DNA of 64,000 bases from Tellurirhabdus rosea. Lineage in GTDB: Bacteria > Bacteroidota > Bacteroidia > Cytophagales > Spirosomataceae. Of this stretch, positions 19,314 through 28,669 are shown piece by piece. The stretch covers positions 1,376,001 to 1,440,000 of the forward strand of contig NZ_CP111085.1 in assembly GCF_026278345.1 (NCBI RefSeq), written 5' to 3'. Position 1 is the first letter of the stretch. Each line of letters begins with the position of its first letter. The notes under the pieces are model-generated. The model saw only the letters and a program-made list of their open reading frames with translations. It did not search any database and was not told where the DNA came from. The translations under genes were made by a program, and so were the position numbers.

Positions 19314-20399
19314 ATGAATCCCTTTACCAAACGAATCCTGACGGTGGGCATCATTGTCCTGGTTACCGGCATTGCCTTTTACCCGCGCCTGAAACCCTTA
19401 CTGGAAAGTAAAGCCGAAAAAGGGGCGGAAGCTGCGGCCAAACCGGCCCCGGGCGGCGGCAAAGCGGCCGTGGAAGTGATGGTCGTCCGGTCACACAATC
19501 TGGACGAAAAAATCCTGACCACGGGCACCATCCTCGCCAATGAAGAGGTGGAAATCCGGCCCGAAGTGTCCGGGCGGGTGACCAGCATTAACTTCCGGGA
19601 AGGTGATTACGTACGCCGGGGAACCGTGCTGCTGACCATCAACGACGCCGACCTGAAGGCCCAGCTCCAGAAGCTGATGTCGAACCGGAAACTGGCCGAA
19701 GACAACGAAGCCCGCCAGCGTCGCCTGCTGGAAAAAGAAGCCATCAGCCGTCAGGAATACGAGATCAGCCAGACCAACCTGAGCGGGATTCTGGCCGATA
19801 TCGAAAACCTGAAAGCCCAGCTCGACAAAACCGTGATCCGCGCCCCGTTCGACGGCAACATCGGCCTGCGCTACGTCAGCCTGGGCAGCTATATTTCCTC
19901 CAGCACTAAAATCGCCACGCTGACCAACGTGACGCCCGCCAAGCTCGACTTTTCCATCCCGGCCAAGTACGCCGGACAGGTCCGGAAAGGCAGTACCATC
20001 CGCTTCACCGTGGAGGGCTCGGAAGTGGGCCGGACCGGTCAGGTGTACGCCGTCGAACCGAAAGTGGACCCCGAAACCCGGACGCTCCTGCTGCGGGCCG
20101 TCAGCCCCAATGCCGACCGGATGCTCGTTCCGGGTGCGTTTGCCAAGATCGAAGTGGTGCTGAGCTCGCGCGGAAGCGCCATCGTCATCCCGACGGAAGC
20201 GATCATTCCCGAAGCCAGCGGCCAGAAGGTGTTTGTCCTGCGCCACAGCAAAGCGGAATCGGTAAAAGTCGAAATCGGCACCCGCACCGACCGCAGCGTC
20301 GAAATCCGGACCGGCCTCCAGCCCGGCGACTCGCTCATCACCTCCGGCATCCAGCTCGTAAAACCGGGCGGCGAAGTGGAAGTCCGAAACATTCTTTGA
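19314..20399 (+). CDS. RND efflux periplasmic adaptor subunit (HlyD/MFP family)
   Basis: A 361-residue membrane fusion protein. A single N-terminal membrane segment (residues about 8-24) anchors it. A lipoyl-like half-motif (EIRPEVSGRVTSINFREGDY, GTVLLTINDADL) and its partner half (VIRAPFDGNIGLRYVSLGSY) flank a short helical hairpin (about residues 120-165). Beta-barrel and membrane-proximal domains follow. It bridges the RND permease encoded next with an outer-membrane channel; no TolC-like gene is in the window. The two genes are separated by 89 bases holding a degenerate copy of the intergenic hairpin family. Confidence 0.93.
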   Translation: MNPFTKRILTVGIIVLVTGIAFYPRLKPLLESKAEKGAEAAAKPAPGGGKAAVEVMVVRSHNLDEKILTTGTILANEEVEIRPEVSGRVTSINFREGDYVRRGTVLLTINDADLKAQLQKLMSNRKLAEDNEARQRRLLEKEAISRQEYEISQTNLSGILADIENLKAQLDKTVIRAPFDGNIGLRYVSLGSYISSSTKIATLTNVTPAKLDFSIPAKYAGQVRKGSTIRFTVEGSEVGRTGQVYAVEPKVDPETRTLLLRAVSPNADRMLVPGAFAKIEVVLSSRGSAIVIPTEAIIPEASGQKVFVLRHSKAESVKVEIGTRTDRSVEIRTGLQPGDSLITSGIQLVKPGGEVEVRNIL

Positions 20400-20400
20400 T

Positions 20401-20488
20401 GCCTGAATGACTCTTTGACCAAATGACCGGGCAGCCGGACAAGGCTGATTTCAAGTCATTCAATCATTCTAAATTCAATCATTCGCTC
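20401..20488. repeat. Degenerate 8-nt-periodic intergenic hairpin
   Basis: The left side (GAATGACT/CTTTGACC/AAATGACC units) and right side (TCATTCAA/TCATTCTA/ATTCAATC units) are partly complementary. The right side ends at the start codon of the RND permease at 20489. This is the weakest and most isolated member of the family described in the findings. Confidence 0.45.
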
Positions 20489-23400
20489 ATGGCAACCCTT
20501 TCTACCACTTCCATAAACCGGCCCGTTCTGGCCGTGGTCATGTCGCTGCTGATTCTGGTGTTCGGCGGCATTGGCTTTTATTACCTCGGCGTCCGTGAGT
20601 TCCCGAGCATTGACCTGCCCGTGGTGACGGTCTCGACGACCTATACCGGGGCCAACGCGGACATCGTGGAATCGCAGATCACCGAGCCGCTCGAAGAATC
20701 CATCAACGGGATTGCCGGTATCCGGACGCTCTCCTCGTCGAGCCGCGACGGACGGAGTGTGATTACCGTTGAATTTGAACTGAGCGTCGATATTGAAGAT
20801 GCCGCCAACGACGTCCGCGACCGGGTTTCGCGCTCGGTGGCCCTGCTGCCGCCGGACGTGGACCCGCCCGTGGTGGCCAAAGCCGATGCCGACGCCAGCC
20901 CCATCTATTTCGTGCAGTTGCTGTCCAGAAAACGGTCCCTGCTGGAAGTCAACGACATTGCCGTGCGGCAGTTCAAGGAGCGGTTTCAGACCATTCCCGG
21001 TGTCAGCAGCGTGCAGTTGTGGGGGGAGAAAAAGTACGCCATGCGGCTGCGCATCGACCCGGTCAGGCTGGCCTCCTACCGCCTGACGGCCGTGGACGTA
21101 GCCCAGGCGCTTACCCGGCAAAACATCGAACTGCCCTCCGGCAGCGTGGAAGGAGCCACGACCGAACTGACCGTCCGGACGCTGGGCCGCCTGACGACCC
21201 CGGACGATTTCAACAACATTATCCTGAAAGAACAGGGCGATCAGGTGGTCAAGTTTCAGGATGTGGGCTTTGCCGAACTGGCTCCGGAAGTAGAACGGAC
21301 GCTGCTCAAACGCGACGGCATCCCGATGATTTCCATCGCCGTTATTCCGCAGCCGGGGGCCAACCAGATTGAAATTGTCGATAACATTTACAAAAAACAG
21401 CAGCAGATCGAAAAAGAACTGCCGCCCGACGTGAAAACCATGTTCGGCTTCGACTACACGCGGTACGTCCGCAAGTCGATTCTGGAAGTGCAGGAAACCA
21501 TCTTCATCGCCTTTGTCCTGGTTGCCCTCGTCATTTTCGTGTTTCTCCGCGACTGGCGCAGTACGCTCATTCCGCTGACGGCCATTCCGGTTTCGCTCGT
21601 CGGGGCGTTTTTCATCATGTACGTCTGCGGCTTTTCCATCAACGTCCTGACCCTCCTCGGCATCGTCCTGGCGATTGGTCTGGTGGTGGACGACGCCATT
21701 GTCGTTCTGGAGAACATTTATACGAAAATTGAAGAAGGCATGTCGCCTTACCAGGCGGCCATCCACGGGTCCAAGGAGATTTATTTTGCCGTTATCTCCA
21801 CGACTGTAACGCTGGCGGCGGTGTTTCTGCCGGTTATCTTCCTGCAGGGCATTACGGGCCGTCTGTTCCGCGAATTTGGCATCGTGGTGGCCGGTTCGGT
21901 GCTGATTTCGGCCTTTGTGTCGCTGACGCTGACGCCCATGCTCTCGGCCCGCATCCTGAAAGCCCGCCGCGCCGACGGCAAAAACCAGCATTCCTGGCTG
22001 TACCGGGTCACGGAGCCGTTCTTCGAGGCGATGGTAAGCGGATACGCCAACTCGCTGGCCGGCTTTCTGAAAGTCCGCTGGCTGGCCTGGGTGCTGATGG
22101 CGGGCTTCATCGGCGTTATTTACGGCCTGTTCAAGGCCAACGCCATTCCGTCGGAACTGTCGCCGATGGAAGACCGGGGCGGGTTCCGCATTCAGGCCGT
22201 GGCTCCGGAAGGCGCTACGTTCGAGTATATGCTCGCCTACACCGACCAGGTGGCGAAGTTTATCCGCGAAAAATACGCGCGCAGTGAAGTGATGGGCATC
22301 ACGGCCGTCACCTCGCCCAGTTTCGGCTCCGGGGCCACCAACTCGGGGACCGTCCGGGTGCTGCTGAACGACAGGCCGCCGCGGACCAAGAGCCAGCAGG
22401 AAATTGTGGACGAACTGACGCCGGACATCAAGAAGTTCTCGGGTGCCAAAGCGCTGGTGGTGCAGGAACAGACCATCACGACCGGAGCCCGGACGGGCGG
22501 TGGCGGCGGTCTGCCCGTTCAGTTTGTGATTCAGGCCAGCAACTTCGACAAGCTGCGCCAGGCGGTGCCGGAATTCATGAAACGCGTGCAGGCGTCGGAG
22601 AAATTCTCGGCCTCGGACGTCAACCTGAAATTCACCAAGCCCGAAATCCGGCTCGAAATCGACCGGGCGAAAGCCATGAACCTCGGCGTGTCGGTGCAGG
22701 ATGTGGCCCAGACGCTGCAGCTTGGCCTCTCGGGGCGGCGGTTCGGGTACTTCATCATGGACGGCAAGCAGTATCAGGTTATCGGTCAGATCGACCGGCC
22801 CGACCGCAACGACGTGACGGACCTGAAGTCGCTGTTTGTGAAAAACAAAGCAGGGGAACTTGTTCAGCTCGATAACCTGGTCAAACTGACGGAGCAAAGC
22901 ACGCCGCCCCAGCTGTTCCGGTACAACCGCTATGCCTCGGCCACCGTGTCGGCGGGTCTGGCCAAAGGCGTGACCCTGGGCGACGGCATTTCGGAAATGG
23001 AACGCATTGCGGCGGAAGTCCTCGACCCGTCGTTCTCCACGGCCCTCGACGGTACCTCCAAAGAGTTCCGCGAAAGCTCGTCCAGCCTGTACATGGCCTT
23101 TGCGCTGGCGCTGCTCCTGATCTACCTCATTCTGGCGGCGCAGTTCGAGAGCTTCGTGGACCCCATCATCATTCTGCTGACCGTGCCGCTGGCCGTCTGC
23201 GGAGCCCTGCTATCGCTCTGGGATTTCAGCCAGACGCTGAACGTCTTCAGCCAGATCGGCATCATCACGCTCGTCGGGCTGGTCACCAAGAACGGAATTC
23301 TGATCGTGGAATTTGCCAACCAGCGGAAAGAGCACGGCCTCAGCAAGCACGAAGCCGCGCTGGAAGCCGCTACGGCCCGTTTCCGGCCTATCCTGATGAC

Positions 23401-23608
23401 CAGCCTCTGCGCCGCCCTCGGTCTGCTGCCGGTCGCTCTGGCGCTCGGGGCCGGTTCAGAAAGCCGGGTTTCGATGGGAATTGCCGTCGTGGGCGGGCTG
23501 CTGTTTTCGACCGTCCTGACACTTTACATCATTCCGGCCGTTTACACGTATCTGTCGAAAGCGTACAAGCCGAAGCCGGAAGAACAGCAGGTGGCCGAGC
23601 TGGTTTAA
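20489..23608 (+). CDS. RND-family efflux permease (HAE1/MdtC-like)
   Basis: Inner-membrane proton-driven exporter of 1039 residues from the ATG at 20489. An earlier in-frame ATG at 20423 lies in the repeat and adds 22 non-conserved residues, so I reject it. The start MATLSTTSINRPVLAVV leads into TM1, and two large periplasmic loops and 12 TM segments are evident. The paired aspartates of TM4 are present in GLVVDDAIVVLENI, and the TM10 region has GLVTKNGILIVEFANQ. Both halves carry the SLTLTPMLSARIL- and LYIIPAVYTYL-type helix ends. It forms the pump with the upstream adaptor. The substrate is unknown. Confidence 0.95.
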   Translation: MATLSTTSINRPVLAVVMSLLILVFGGIGFYYLGVREFPSIDLPVVTVSTTYTGANADIVESQITEPLEESINGIAGIRTLSSSSRDGRSVITVEFELSVDIEDAANDVRDRVSRSVALLPPDVDPPVVAKADADASPIYFVQLLSRKRSLLEVNDIAVRQFKERFQTIPGVSSVQLWGEKKYAMRLRIDPVRLASYRLTAVDVAQALTRQNIELPSGSVEGATTELTVRTLGRLTTPDDFNNIILKEQGDQVVKFQDVGFAELAPEVERTLLKRDGIPMISIAVIPQPGANQIEIVDNIYKKQQQIEKELPPDVKTMFGFDYTRYVRKSILEVQETIFIAFVLVALVIFVFLRDWRSTLIPLTAIPVSLVGAFFIMYVCGFSINVLTLLGIVLAIGLVVDDAIVVLENIYTKIEEGMSPYQAAIHGSKEIYFAVISTTVTLAAVFLPVIFLQGITGRLFREFGIVVAGSVLISAFVSLTLTPMLSARILKARRADGKNQHSWLYRVTEPFFEAMVSGYANSLAGFLKVRWLAWVLMAGFIGVIYGLFKANAIPSELSPMEDRGGFRIQAVAPEGATFEYMLAYTDQVAKFIREKYARSEVMGITAVTSPSFGSGATNSGTVRVLLNDRPPRTKSQQEIVDELTPDIKKFSGAKALVVQEQTITTGARTGGGGGLPVQFVIQASNFDKLRQAVPEFMKRVQASEKFSASDVNLKFTKPEIRLEIDRAKAMNLGVSVQDVAQTLQLGLSGRRFGYFIMDGKQYQVIGQIDRPDRNDVTDLKSLFVKNKAGELVQLDNLVKLTEQSTPPQLFRYNRYASATVSAGLAKGVTLGDGISEMERIAAEVLDPSFSTALDGTSKEFRESSSSLYMAFALALLLIYLILAAQFESFVDPIIILLTVPLAVCGALLSLWDFSQTLNVFSQIGIITLVGLVTKNGILIVEFANQRKEHGLSKHEAALEAATARFRPILMTSLCAALGLLPVALALGAGSESRVSMGIAVVGGLLFSTVLTLYIIPAVYTYLSKAYKPKPEEQQVAELV

Positions 23609-23626
23609 CCAATCGCTGTCTTTTGG

Positions 23627-23660
23627 AAAGCCGCCGGTTTCCCCGGCGGTTTTCTTTTTT
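23627..23660 (+). terminator. Terminator after the RND pump operon
   Basis: The GCCGCCGG/CCGGCGG stem with a 5-base loop is followed by TTTTCTTTTTT, about 20 bases after the permease stop codon. Confidence 0.88.
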
Positions 23661-23762
23661 ATGCCTCCGGGGAGCGTTTCCTGTCACACAATCAGATTTT
23701 AAGCCGGGCATTCAGGCCGTCCTGATTTCTGCGTACTTTTCGGTAAGTACGCGACACATTAG

Positions 23763-26087
23763 ATGAAAGAAATTTCTCCCACACAGGAATACACCGATCT
23801 GCTTTACGGTGTTCTGAATACCTCCCTGAACGGTACGGTTGTTTACGAAGCCATTCGCGATGCCGCCGGTCGCATTGAGGATTTCAGGGTGCGCCTGTGT
23901 AATCCCGTGGCCCGGAAGGCCATTCTGGAGCGAACCGGCCACGATATCAGCGGGAGTACGCTGCTCACGGTCTACCCCAGCAGCCGCGAATCCGGCCTTT
24001 TTGCCACCTACGAAGCCGTCACCGAAACGGGCAAAACCCTTCGGACCGAACATTATTACAGTGATTTTGACGTCTGGTACGATGTAGCCCTTGCCAAACT
24101 CGGCGACGGCTGCGTGGTAACGTTCATCGACATCAGTGCTTCCAAGCAGGTTCAACTCAGCAGCCAGCACACGGCGAATCTGCTCCAGGCCGTTCTGGAT
24201 GGCGCTCAGGCCGGAATTACGTCCTATCTGGCCGTCCGGGACGAAACCCGCCGCATCATCGACTTCGAGATCCAGGCCGCCAACCACGCGGCCACCCTCA
24301 TTACGGGCCGGTCGGCGGAGGAACTGGTTGGCAAACGGATGCTCACTCTTTTTCCGCATAGCGTGGAATCCGGCCTGTTCGGACGGTACTGCGACGTGGT
24401 GGAAACGGGAGCTTCGCAGCGGCTGGAAATCCAGTACGAAGGAGACGGCCTGAAGACCTGGCTTGACCTGACGGTCGTGAAACAGAATGACGGCTTCGTG
24501 CTCACATTTCTGGACATTTCGGAGCGCAAGCACGCCGAACTGAAACAGCAGCGGGATAAGGAGCGCCTTCAGGCCGTTATGGACCTCGCCCAGACGGGTA
24601 TTTTTCTGTTCGCGCCCGTCCGGGATGAAGCTGGCAACATTACTGATTTCCGTTTTACCAATACCAACACTGCCCTGGCCTCGTACGTCGGCCAAACGCC
24701 CGAAACCCTCATCGGCGACCTCGGCAGCCGGTGGTTTCCGGGTTACCAGACCAACGGACTGCTGGACGCCTACCGGCGCACGTACGAGGAAAAGCAGCTC
24801 CATCGGTTCGAGTTTCATTACTACGACGACGGCATCGACGCCTGGCTCGACATTCAGTCCACCCGACTGGAAGAAGAGGTACTGGTTACGTTTTCGGACA
24901 TTACGATTCTGAAAAAAACCGAACTGGAGGTTCAGAAACAGGCGGCTTTTCTGGAAAAGGTCATTAACGGCTCCCTGAACGGGCTGATCGCCTGCGATCC
25001 CGTCCGGGACGAAACCGGGGCAATCGTCGATCTGCGGATCACCCTGGCCAACGAGGCGGCTTCGCAGATGAACGGCCGTTCGATGGAGCAACTGGTGGGG
25101 CACACGCTGATGGAAGTTTTTCCTTCGCTGGACCAGACCCGCCTCATGCAGGTCTACCTGCATACTTCCCGGACAGGCGAAATACAGCGGATTGAGGAGT
25201 ATTACCATTACGACGGCATGAACAGCTGGTTCGATGTCATCGTCACCTCCCTCAGCGAAGGGCGAACCCTGATCTCCTTCATGGATATTACCGACGGCAA
25301 AAAACTTCAGGGCCAACTGGAGGAGTCGGTTTCCGAACTTCTGAAATCCAACGAAAACCTACAGCAGTTTGCGTATGTGGCTTCCCACGATTTGCAGGAG
25401 CCGCTGCGCAAGATTCAGGCGTTCGGCGATATGCTCAGCCAGCAGCTGGCCGCCCAGGTCGAGCCCGAGCAGCTCGACATCATTCACCGCATGCAGAACG
25501 CATCGGAGCGGATGCAGGTGCTGATCCGCGACCTGCTGACGTATTCCCGGCTGACTACCAAGCGCGAGCCGTTCCGGCCGGTTGATTTGCAGGAAATTCT
25601 GGCCGAAGTGGTAGCGGACCTCGAAACGACCATCCGGGAGAAAGCGGCCCAGCTAACCCTAAAACCGCTGCCGACGGTCGTAGGCGATGCCCTGCAGCTG
25701 CGCCAACTGTTCCAGAATCTGCTGTCGAATGCCTTGAAATTCACCCATCCCGACGTTCCGCCGGTTATTCAGATTACCTGCGCCAAAGTGAGACGGTCGG
25801 AGGTGCCGGCGCTGAAAGGAAGCGGCCCCGCCGACTACTTCGCTATCGGGGTGAAAGACAACGGGATCGGCTTCGATGAGCAGTACCGCGAGCGCATTTT
25901 CGGTGCATTCCAGCGCCTGCACACCCGAAGCCAGTACGCCGGAACCGGTATCGGACTGGCAATCGTGAAAAAAGTGATCGACAACCACAACGGGGCCATC
26001 ACGGCCAGCAGTCGGCGGGAAGAAGGCGCCGAATTCACCGTTTATCTGCCCGACTGGCAGGATTTTCCCTACCAGGAAATCACCTGA
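23763..26087 (+). CDS. Soluble sensor histidine kinase with four tandem PAS domains
   Basis: A 774-residue kinase with no membrane segment. Four homologous PAS modules start near residues 10, 136, 267 and 395. They share a ground plan: VRDE-G-I-DFR, GRS-EELVG, LFP, DG-W-D and TFLDIS. A HisKA domain follows with phospho-acceptor His542 in SHDLQEPLRK, then a HATPase_c domain with N-box NLLSNALKF, G1 VKDNGIGFD and G2 GTGIGLAIVKKV. No receiver domain or cognate regulator is adjacent, so it is an orphan kinase here. Its stop overlaps the tail of the convergent SDR gene by 19 bases. Confidence 0.93.
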   Translation: MKEISPTQEYTDLLYGVLNTSLNGTVVYEAIRDAAGRIEDFRVRLCNPVARKAILERTGHDISGSTLLTVYPSSRESGLFATYEAVTETGKTLRTEHYYSDFDVWYDVALAKLGDGCVVTFIDISASKQVQLSSQHTANLLQAVLDGAQAGITSYLAVRDETRRIIDFEIQAANHAATLITGRSAEELVGKRMLTLFPHSVESGLFGRYCDVVETGASQRLEIQYEGDGLKTWLDLTVVKQNDGFVLTFLDISERKHAELKQQRDKERLQAVMDLAQTGIFLFAPVRDEAGNITDFRFTNTNTALASYVGQTPETLIGDLGSRWFPGYQTNGLLDAYRRTYEEKQLHRFEFHYYDDGIDAWLDIQSTRLEEEVLVTFSDITILKKTELEVQKQAAFLEKVINGSLNGLIACDPVRDETGAIVDLRITLANEAASQMNGRSMEQLVGHTLMEVFPSLDQTRLMQVYLHTSRTGEIQRIEEYYHYDGMNSWFDVIVTSLSEGRTLISFMDITDGKKLQGQLEESVSELLKSNENLQQFAYVASHDLQEPLRKIQAFGDMLSQQLAAQVEPEQLDIIHRMQNASERMQVLIRDLLTYSRLTTKREPFRPVDLQEILAEVVADLETTIREKAAQLTLKPLPTVVGDALQLRQLFQNLLSNALKFTHPDVPPVIQITCAKVRRSEVPALKGSGPADYFAIGVKDNGIGFDEQYRERIFGAFQRLHTRSQYAGTGIGLAIVKKVIDNHNGAITASSRREEGAEFTVYLPDWQDFPYQEIT

Positions 26088-26782
26088 CGATCTTTCCAGA
26101 ACTTTCCGGTTTCGGTCAGCGGGGCTTCCGTAGCCAGCCATACGATCGGCTCGGCCCCTTTCTCAACGGGCCGGGATGCTTGGGAGCCGCCCATGTCCGT
26201 CTGCACCCAGCCGGGGTCTACGCAGTTTACGGCGATGTTCTGCCCCTGCAGCGCCCCGGCGAACTGCCGGGTAACGGCGTTCAGCGCGGTTTTGGAAATG
26301 CTGTAGGACGGAGCGTACGTGGACATGGAGTGCAGGGCCCCGGCGCCGCTCGACACGTTGATGATGCGGGCCCCGGACGGACTTTTCTGCAGGTAAGGCA
26401 GGAAATCCTGAATGACCAGAATCGGGCCGGTCACGTTGGTCTTCATCGTGCGTTCGAGCCGCTCGGTATTGAGTTTGGTAATATCGTCGCCGGAGTCTTC
26501 AAGGATACCGGCGTTGTTGATGAGGACGTCCAGGTGGTCGGCCTTTTGGGAGAACGTCCCAACAGCGTGTTTGATGCTGACCGGGTCGGTCACATCCATC
26601 TGGAGGTAAAACGCTTCGTGGCCTTCGCCGCACAGTTCTTCGGCGGCCGAACGGCCCATGGGAATATCCCGAACTGCCATAAAAACAGCGTACCCGCGCT
26701 GGCATAACTGTCTGGCTATTTCCTTCCCGATTCCGCGGTTAGCCCCGGTAACGAGCGCTACTTTTTCGTGCTGAGTGACCAT
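26069..26782 (-). CDS. SDR-family NAD(P)-dependent oxidoreductase
   Basis: A 237-residue classical short-chain dehydrogenase. The Rossmann motif VTGANRGIGKE is at the N-terminus, then NNAG, the catalytic serine in NVSSGAGAL, and YSISKTALN with the Tyr/Lys pair. The VDPGWVQTDMGG stretch places it with carbonyl-reductase-like SDRs. It lies downstream of a MarR gene on the same strand but a terminator-like hairpin separates them. The substrate is unknown. Confidence 0.92.
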   Translation of the reverse strand: MVTQHEKVALVTGANRGIGKEIARQLCQRGYAVFMAVRDIPMGRSAAEELCGEGHEAFYLQMDVTDPVSIKHAVGTFSQKADHLDVLINNAGILEDSGDDITKLNTERLERTMKTNVTGPILVIQDFLPYLQKSPSGARIINVSSGAGALHSMSTYAPSYSISKTALNAVTRQFAGALQGQNIAVNCVDPGWVQTDMGGSQASRPVEKGAEPIVWLATEAPLTETGKFWKDRQVISW

Positions 26783-26793
26783 ACGAGCCCGTA

Positions 26794-26842
26794 AAAATTA
26801 AGTGGCTGGACGACGACCCGCAGGCATCATCCAGCCACTTAA
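26794..26842 (-). terminator. Hairpin terminator downstream of the MarR gene
   Basis: A 16-bp stem with one mismatch (TTAAGTGGCTGGA arms) and 13-base loop. Read on the minus strand, ATTTTTAC follows, about 100 bases after the MarR stop. Confidence 0.65.
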
Positions 26843-26941
26843 CATGATTCGACCCGGAAATTGTTTAGGCATCCCGAGCCTGTGGGACAGGCGGCGACCC
26901 TGTCGGCAAAGCCACATGTTTTGGTTGCCCAATCAATGGCC

Positions 26942-27400
26942 TTACGACGAAAAATGCCGCTCCGAATCTTTTCCCATCGACTGTACGACCCCGTAGGCCA
27001 TGCGCGTCAGTTGCTTGGCGTTTTCTTCTCCGATCACGTCCGAATACCGGCGTACCAGCGTCCGCCAGGCGCGTTTGATGTCCGGCAGCAGGGCGACTCC
27101 CTTTTCGGTGGCGTAAACCAGCGTGTGCTTGCCTTCCATTTTGCGCTCCACCAGCCGCTTCAACTCCAGCTTCTCGATCAGACGGGTGATCGTGGAAGGG
27201 GTCAAATGCAGTTCTTCGCTAAGATCCTTCGGTTGAATTCCCGGATTTTCGACTGCCTCCTTCAACAGAAATGCATGGGAAGCGGTCAGCCCTAACTTTC
27301 CAAACTCCTCATCCGCAATGTTGGTCATTACCCGAGCCAGGGCGTTTGCCGTAAAATTCAGGCAGCCGCTGTACTTCGAAACACGTTTTTCCCCGGTCAT
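26942..27400 (-). CDS. MarR-family transcriptional regulator
   Basis: A 152-residue winged-helix regulator. The central HTH is readable: GIQPKDLSEELHLTPSTITR recognition region, then LEKKRLVER-like wing text (LELKRLVERKMEGKHTLVYA). Helical dimerisation segments lie at both ends. It probably autoregulates and may control the SDR downstream; both are inferences from position. About 230 bases upstream are AT-rich and carry the terminator of the convergent-side gene. Confidence 0.88.
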   Translation of the reverse strand: MTGEKRVSKYSGCLNFTANALARVMTNIADEEFGKLGLTASHAFLLKEAVENPGIQPKDLSEELHLTPSTITRLIEKLELKRLVERKMEGKHTLVYATEKGVALLPDIKRAWRTLVRRYSDVIGEENAKQLTRMAYGVVQSMGKDSERHFSS

Positions 27401-27550
27401 AACTTGCCGTTTTGTTAATATCTGTTTTCTCCGTAAAGTAAACTTAGCGATTAATTTTTAAAGTTAACGTAAATAGACTAAAAATGTAGATTAAAATTAA
27501 TTGCGTGCACGAGCAATAAGCCAATCGATTCAGTAATAGGCCGCAAAAGG

Positions 27551-27580
27551 AAAAAGCCAGGCGGGTTTTTCACCTGGCTC
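27551..27580 (-). terminator. Terminator of the ctlX-like gene
   Basis: GCCAGG pairs with CCTGGC; on the minus strand the stem is followed by CTTTTTCC. It lies 52 bases past the ctlX-like stop codon. Confidence 0.75.
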
Positions 27581-27631
27581 CTCCTACTTTACCACTAATT
27601 ATCAGACAAATTTATCAGACAGCCGCCCGGC

Positions 27632-28561
27632 TCAGCGCAGCGGCAGATGCACCTCCGCCATCATGCAGCGGGCCGAACCGCCCCCGTTGCCTTCGATCAT
27701 GGAAAGGTCCACGTGCAGCAGCGTGGCGAAGTCGTCGATGATGTCGCGCTGCCGGGCAGTCAGGGAGTTATGCGCGGCGGTCGACATGACCAGCAGTTTC
27801 TGCGCTTTTTTGGTGGTCACCAGCAGCATGTTCCCGGCAAACTGCGCCATTTGTTCGAGCGTAATCTCGAAGACGTATTTACCGGTATTTTCCAGCGATT
27901 TCCGGACCATCAGCCGCTCGTCCGGGTCCTTGATGGATGCCAGACAGATCACCGCGAATGTGTCGCCGATGCACATCACGACATTGGTATGATAAACAGG
28001 CATGCCCTGGCTGTCCACCGCCTCGAAACTGATTACCTTATAGCCCGTCCGGCGGCTGAACTCTTCCAGTACCTCCGGATGCGTCCGGGGCGACAGGCAG
28101 GCGTACGCAATGCGCTGCATCCGGTCGAGCACCAGGCTGCCGGTTCCTTCCAGAAATTTCTCTTCCTGCTCAAAGTGCGTCAGGTCCACCACTTTCGACA
28201 CGTGGAAACGCTTGTTGAGGTCATCGATGATGTCCATGCGGCGTTCCAGACGGCGGTTTTCGGCATGCATGGGATACAGCACCACCGTTCCGCTGGCGTG
28301 GAAAGAAACCCAGTTGTTAGGAAAGATGGAATCCGGCGTGTACGGCTCGGCGGTATCCTCGTACAGAATCACGTCCACACCGGCCGCCGTCAGGTGGCGG
28401 GTCATTTCGTCAAATTCCCGGCGGGCGTTCTCCTGCGCCACCTCTTTGGTACGGGCGGCCACGGCAGCATCCTGAAACGCATTCGTAACGGCAGTCTGCT
28501 CATTAAACCCGAACCGAACCGGGCGAATCATCAAAATGTGAGAGGTGGCCTGCGATTGCAT
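27632..28561 (-). CDS. ctlX: CtlX-like citrulline utilization hydrolase / amidinotransferase-fold enzyme
   Basis: A 309-residue guanidino-group modifying enzyme. Diagnostic text includes MIRPVRFGFNEQTA at the N-terminus, DSIFPNNWVSFH, FLEGTGSLVLDR, SPRTHPEVLEEF and a C-terminal GGGSARCMMAEVHLP that supplies the catalytic cysteine. The pentein fold also contains DDAH and arginine deiminase. It lies 108 bases downstream of an arginine-deiminase-like gene on the same strand, consistent with a shared arginine/citrulline breakdown role. The substrate is assigned by family resemblance only. Confidence 0.82.
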   Translation of the reverse strand: MQSQATSHILMIRPVRFGFNEQTAVTNAFQDAAVAARTKEVAQENARREFDEMTRHLTAAGVDVILYEDTAEPYTPDSIFPNNWVSFHASGTVVLYPMHAENRRLERRMDIIDDLNKRFHVSKVVDLTHFEQEEKFLEGTGSLVLDRMQRIAYACLSPRTHPEVLEEFSRRTGYKVISFEAVDSQGMPVYHTNVVMCIGDTFAVICLASIKDPDERLMVRKSLENTGKYVFEITLEQMAQFAGNMLLVTTKKAQKLLVMSTAAHNSLTARQRDIIDDFATLLHVDLSMIEGNGGGSARCMMAEVHLPLR

Positions 28562-28669
28562 AAATTAAGTGGTAAGGCAGTATGTTGATAAGGTGCGAAG
28601 ACGCAAACTTGCTCCCAAATTAATAGCAAAGTGTCAATTCGACAATGTTTTTCGCAAATGGACCTTCAT

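Noticed and set aside
20456-22897. 813-codon open frame on the minus strand
   Set aside because: It lies antisense to the RND permease and has His/Gln/Arg-rich, motif-free sequence caused by GC-rich third positions.
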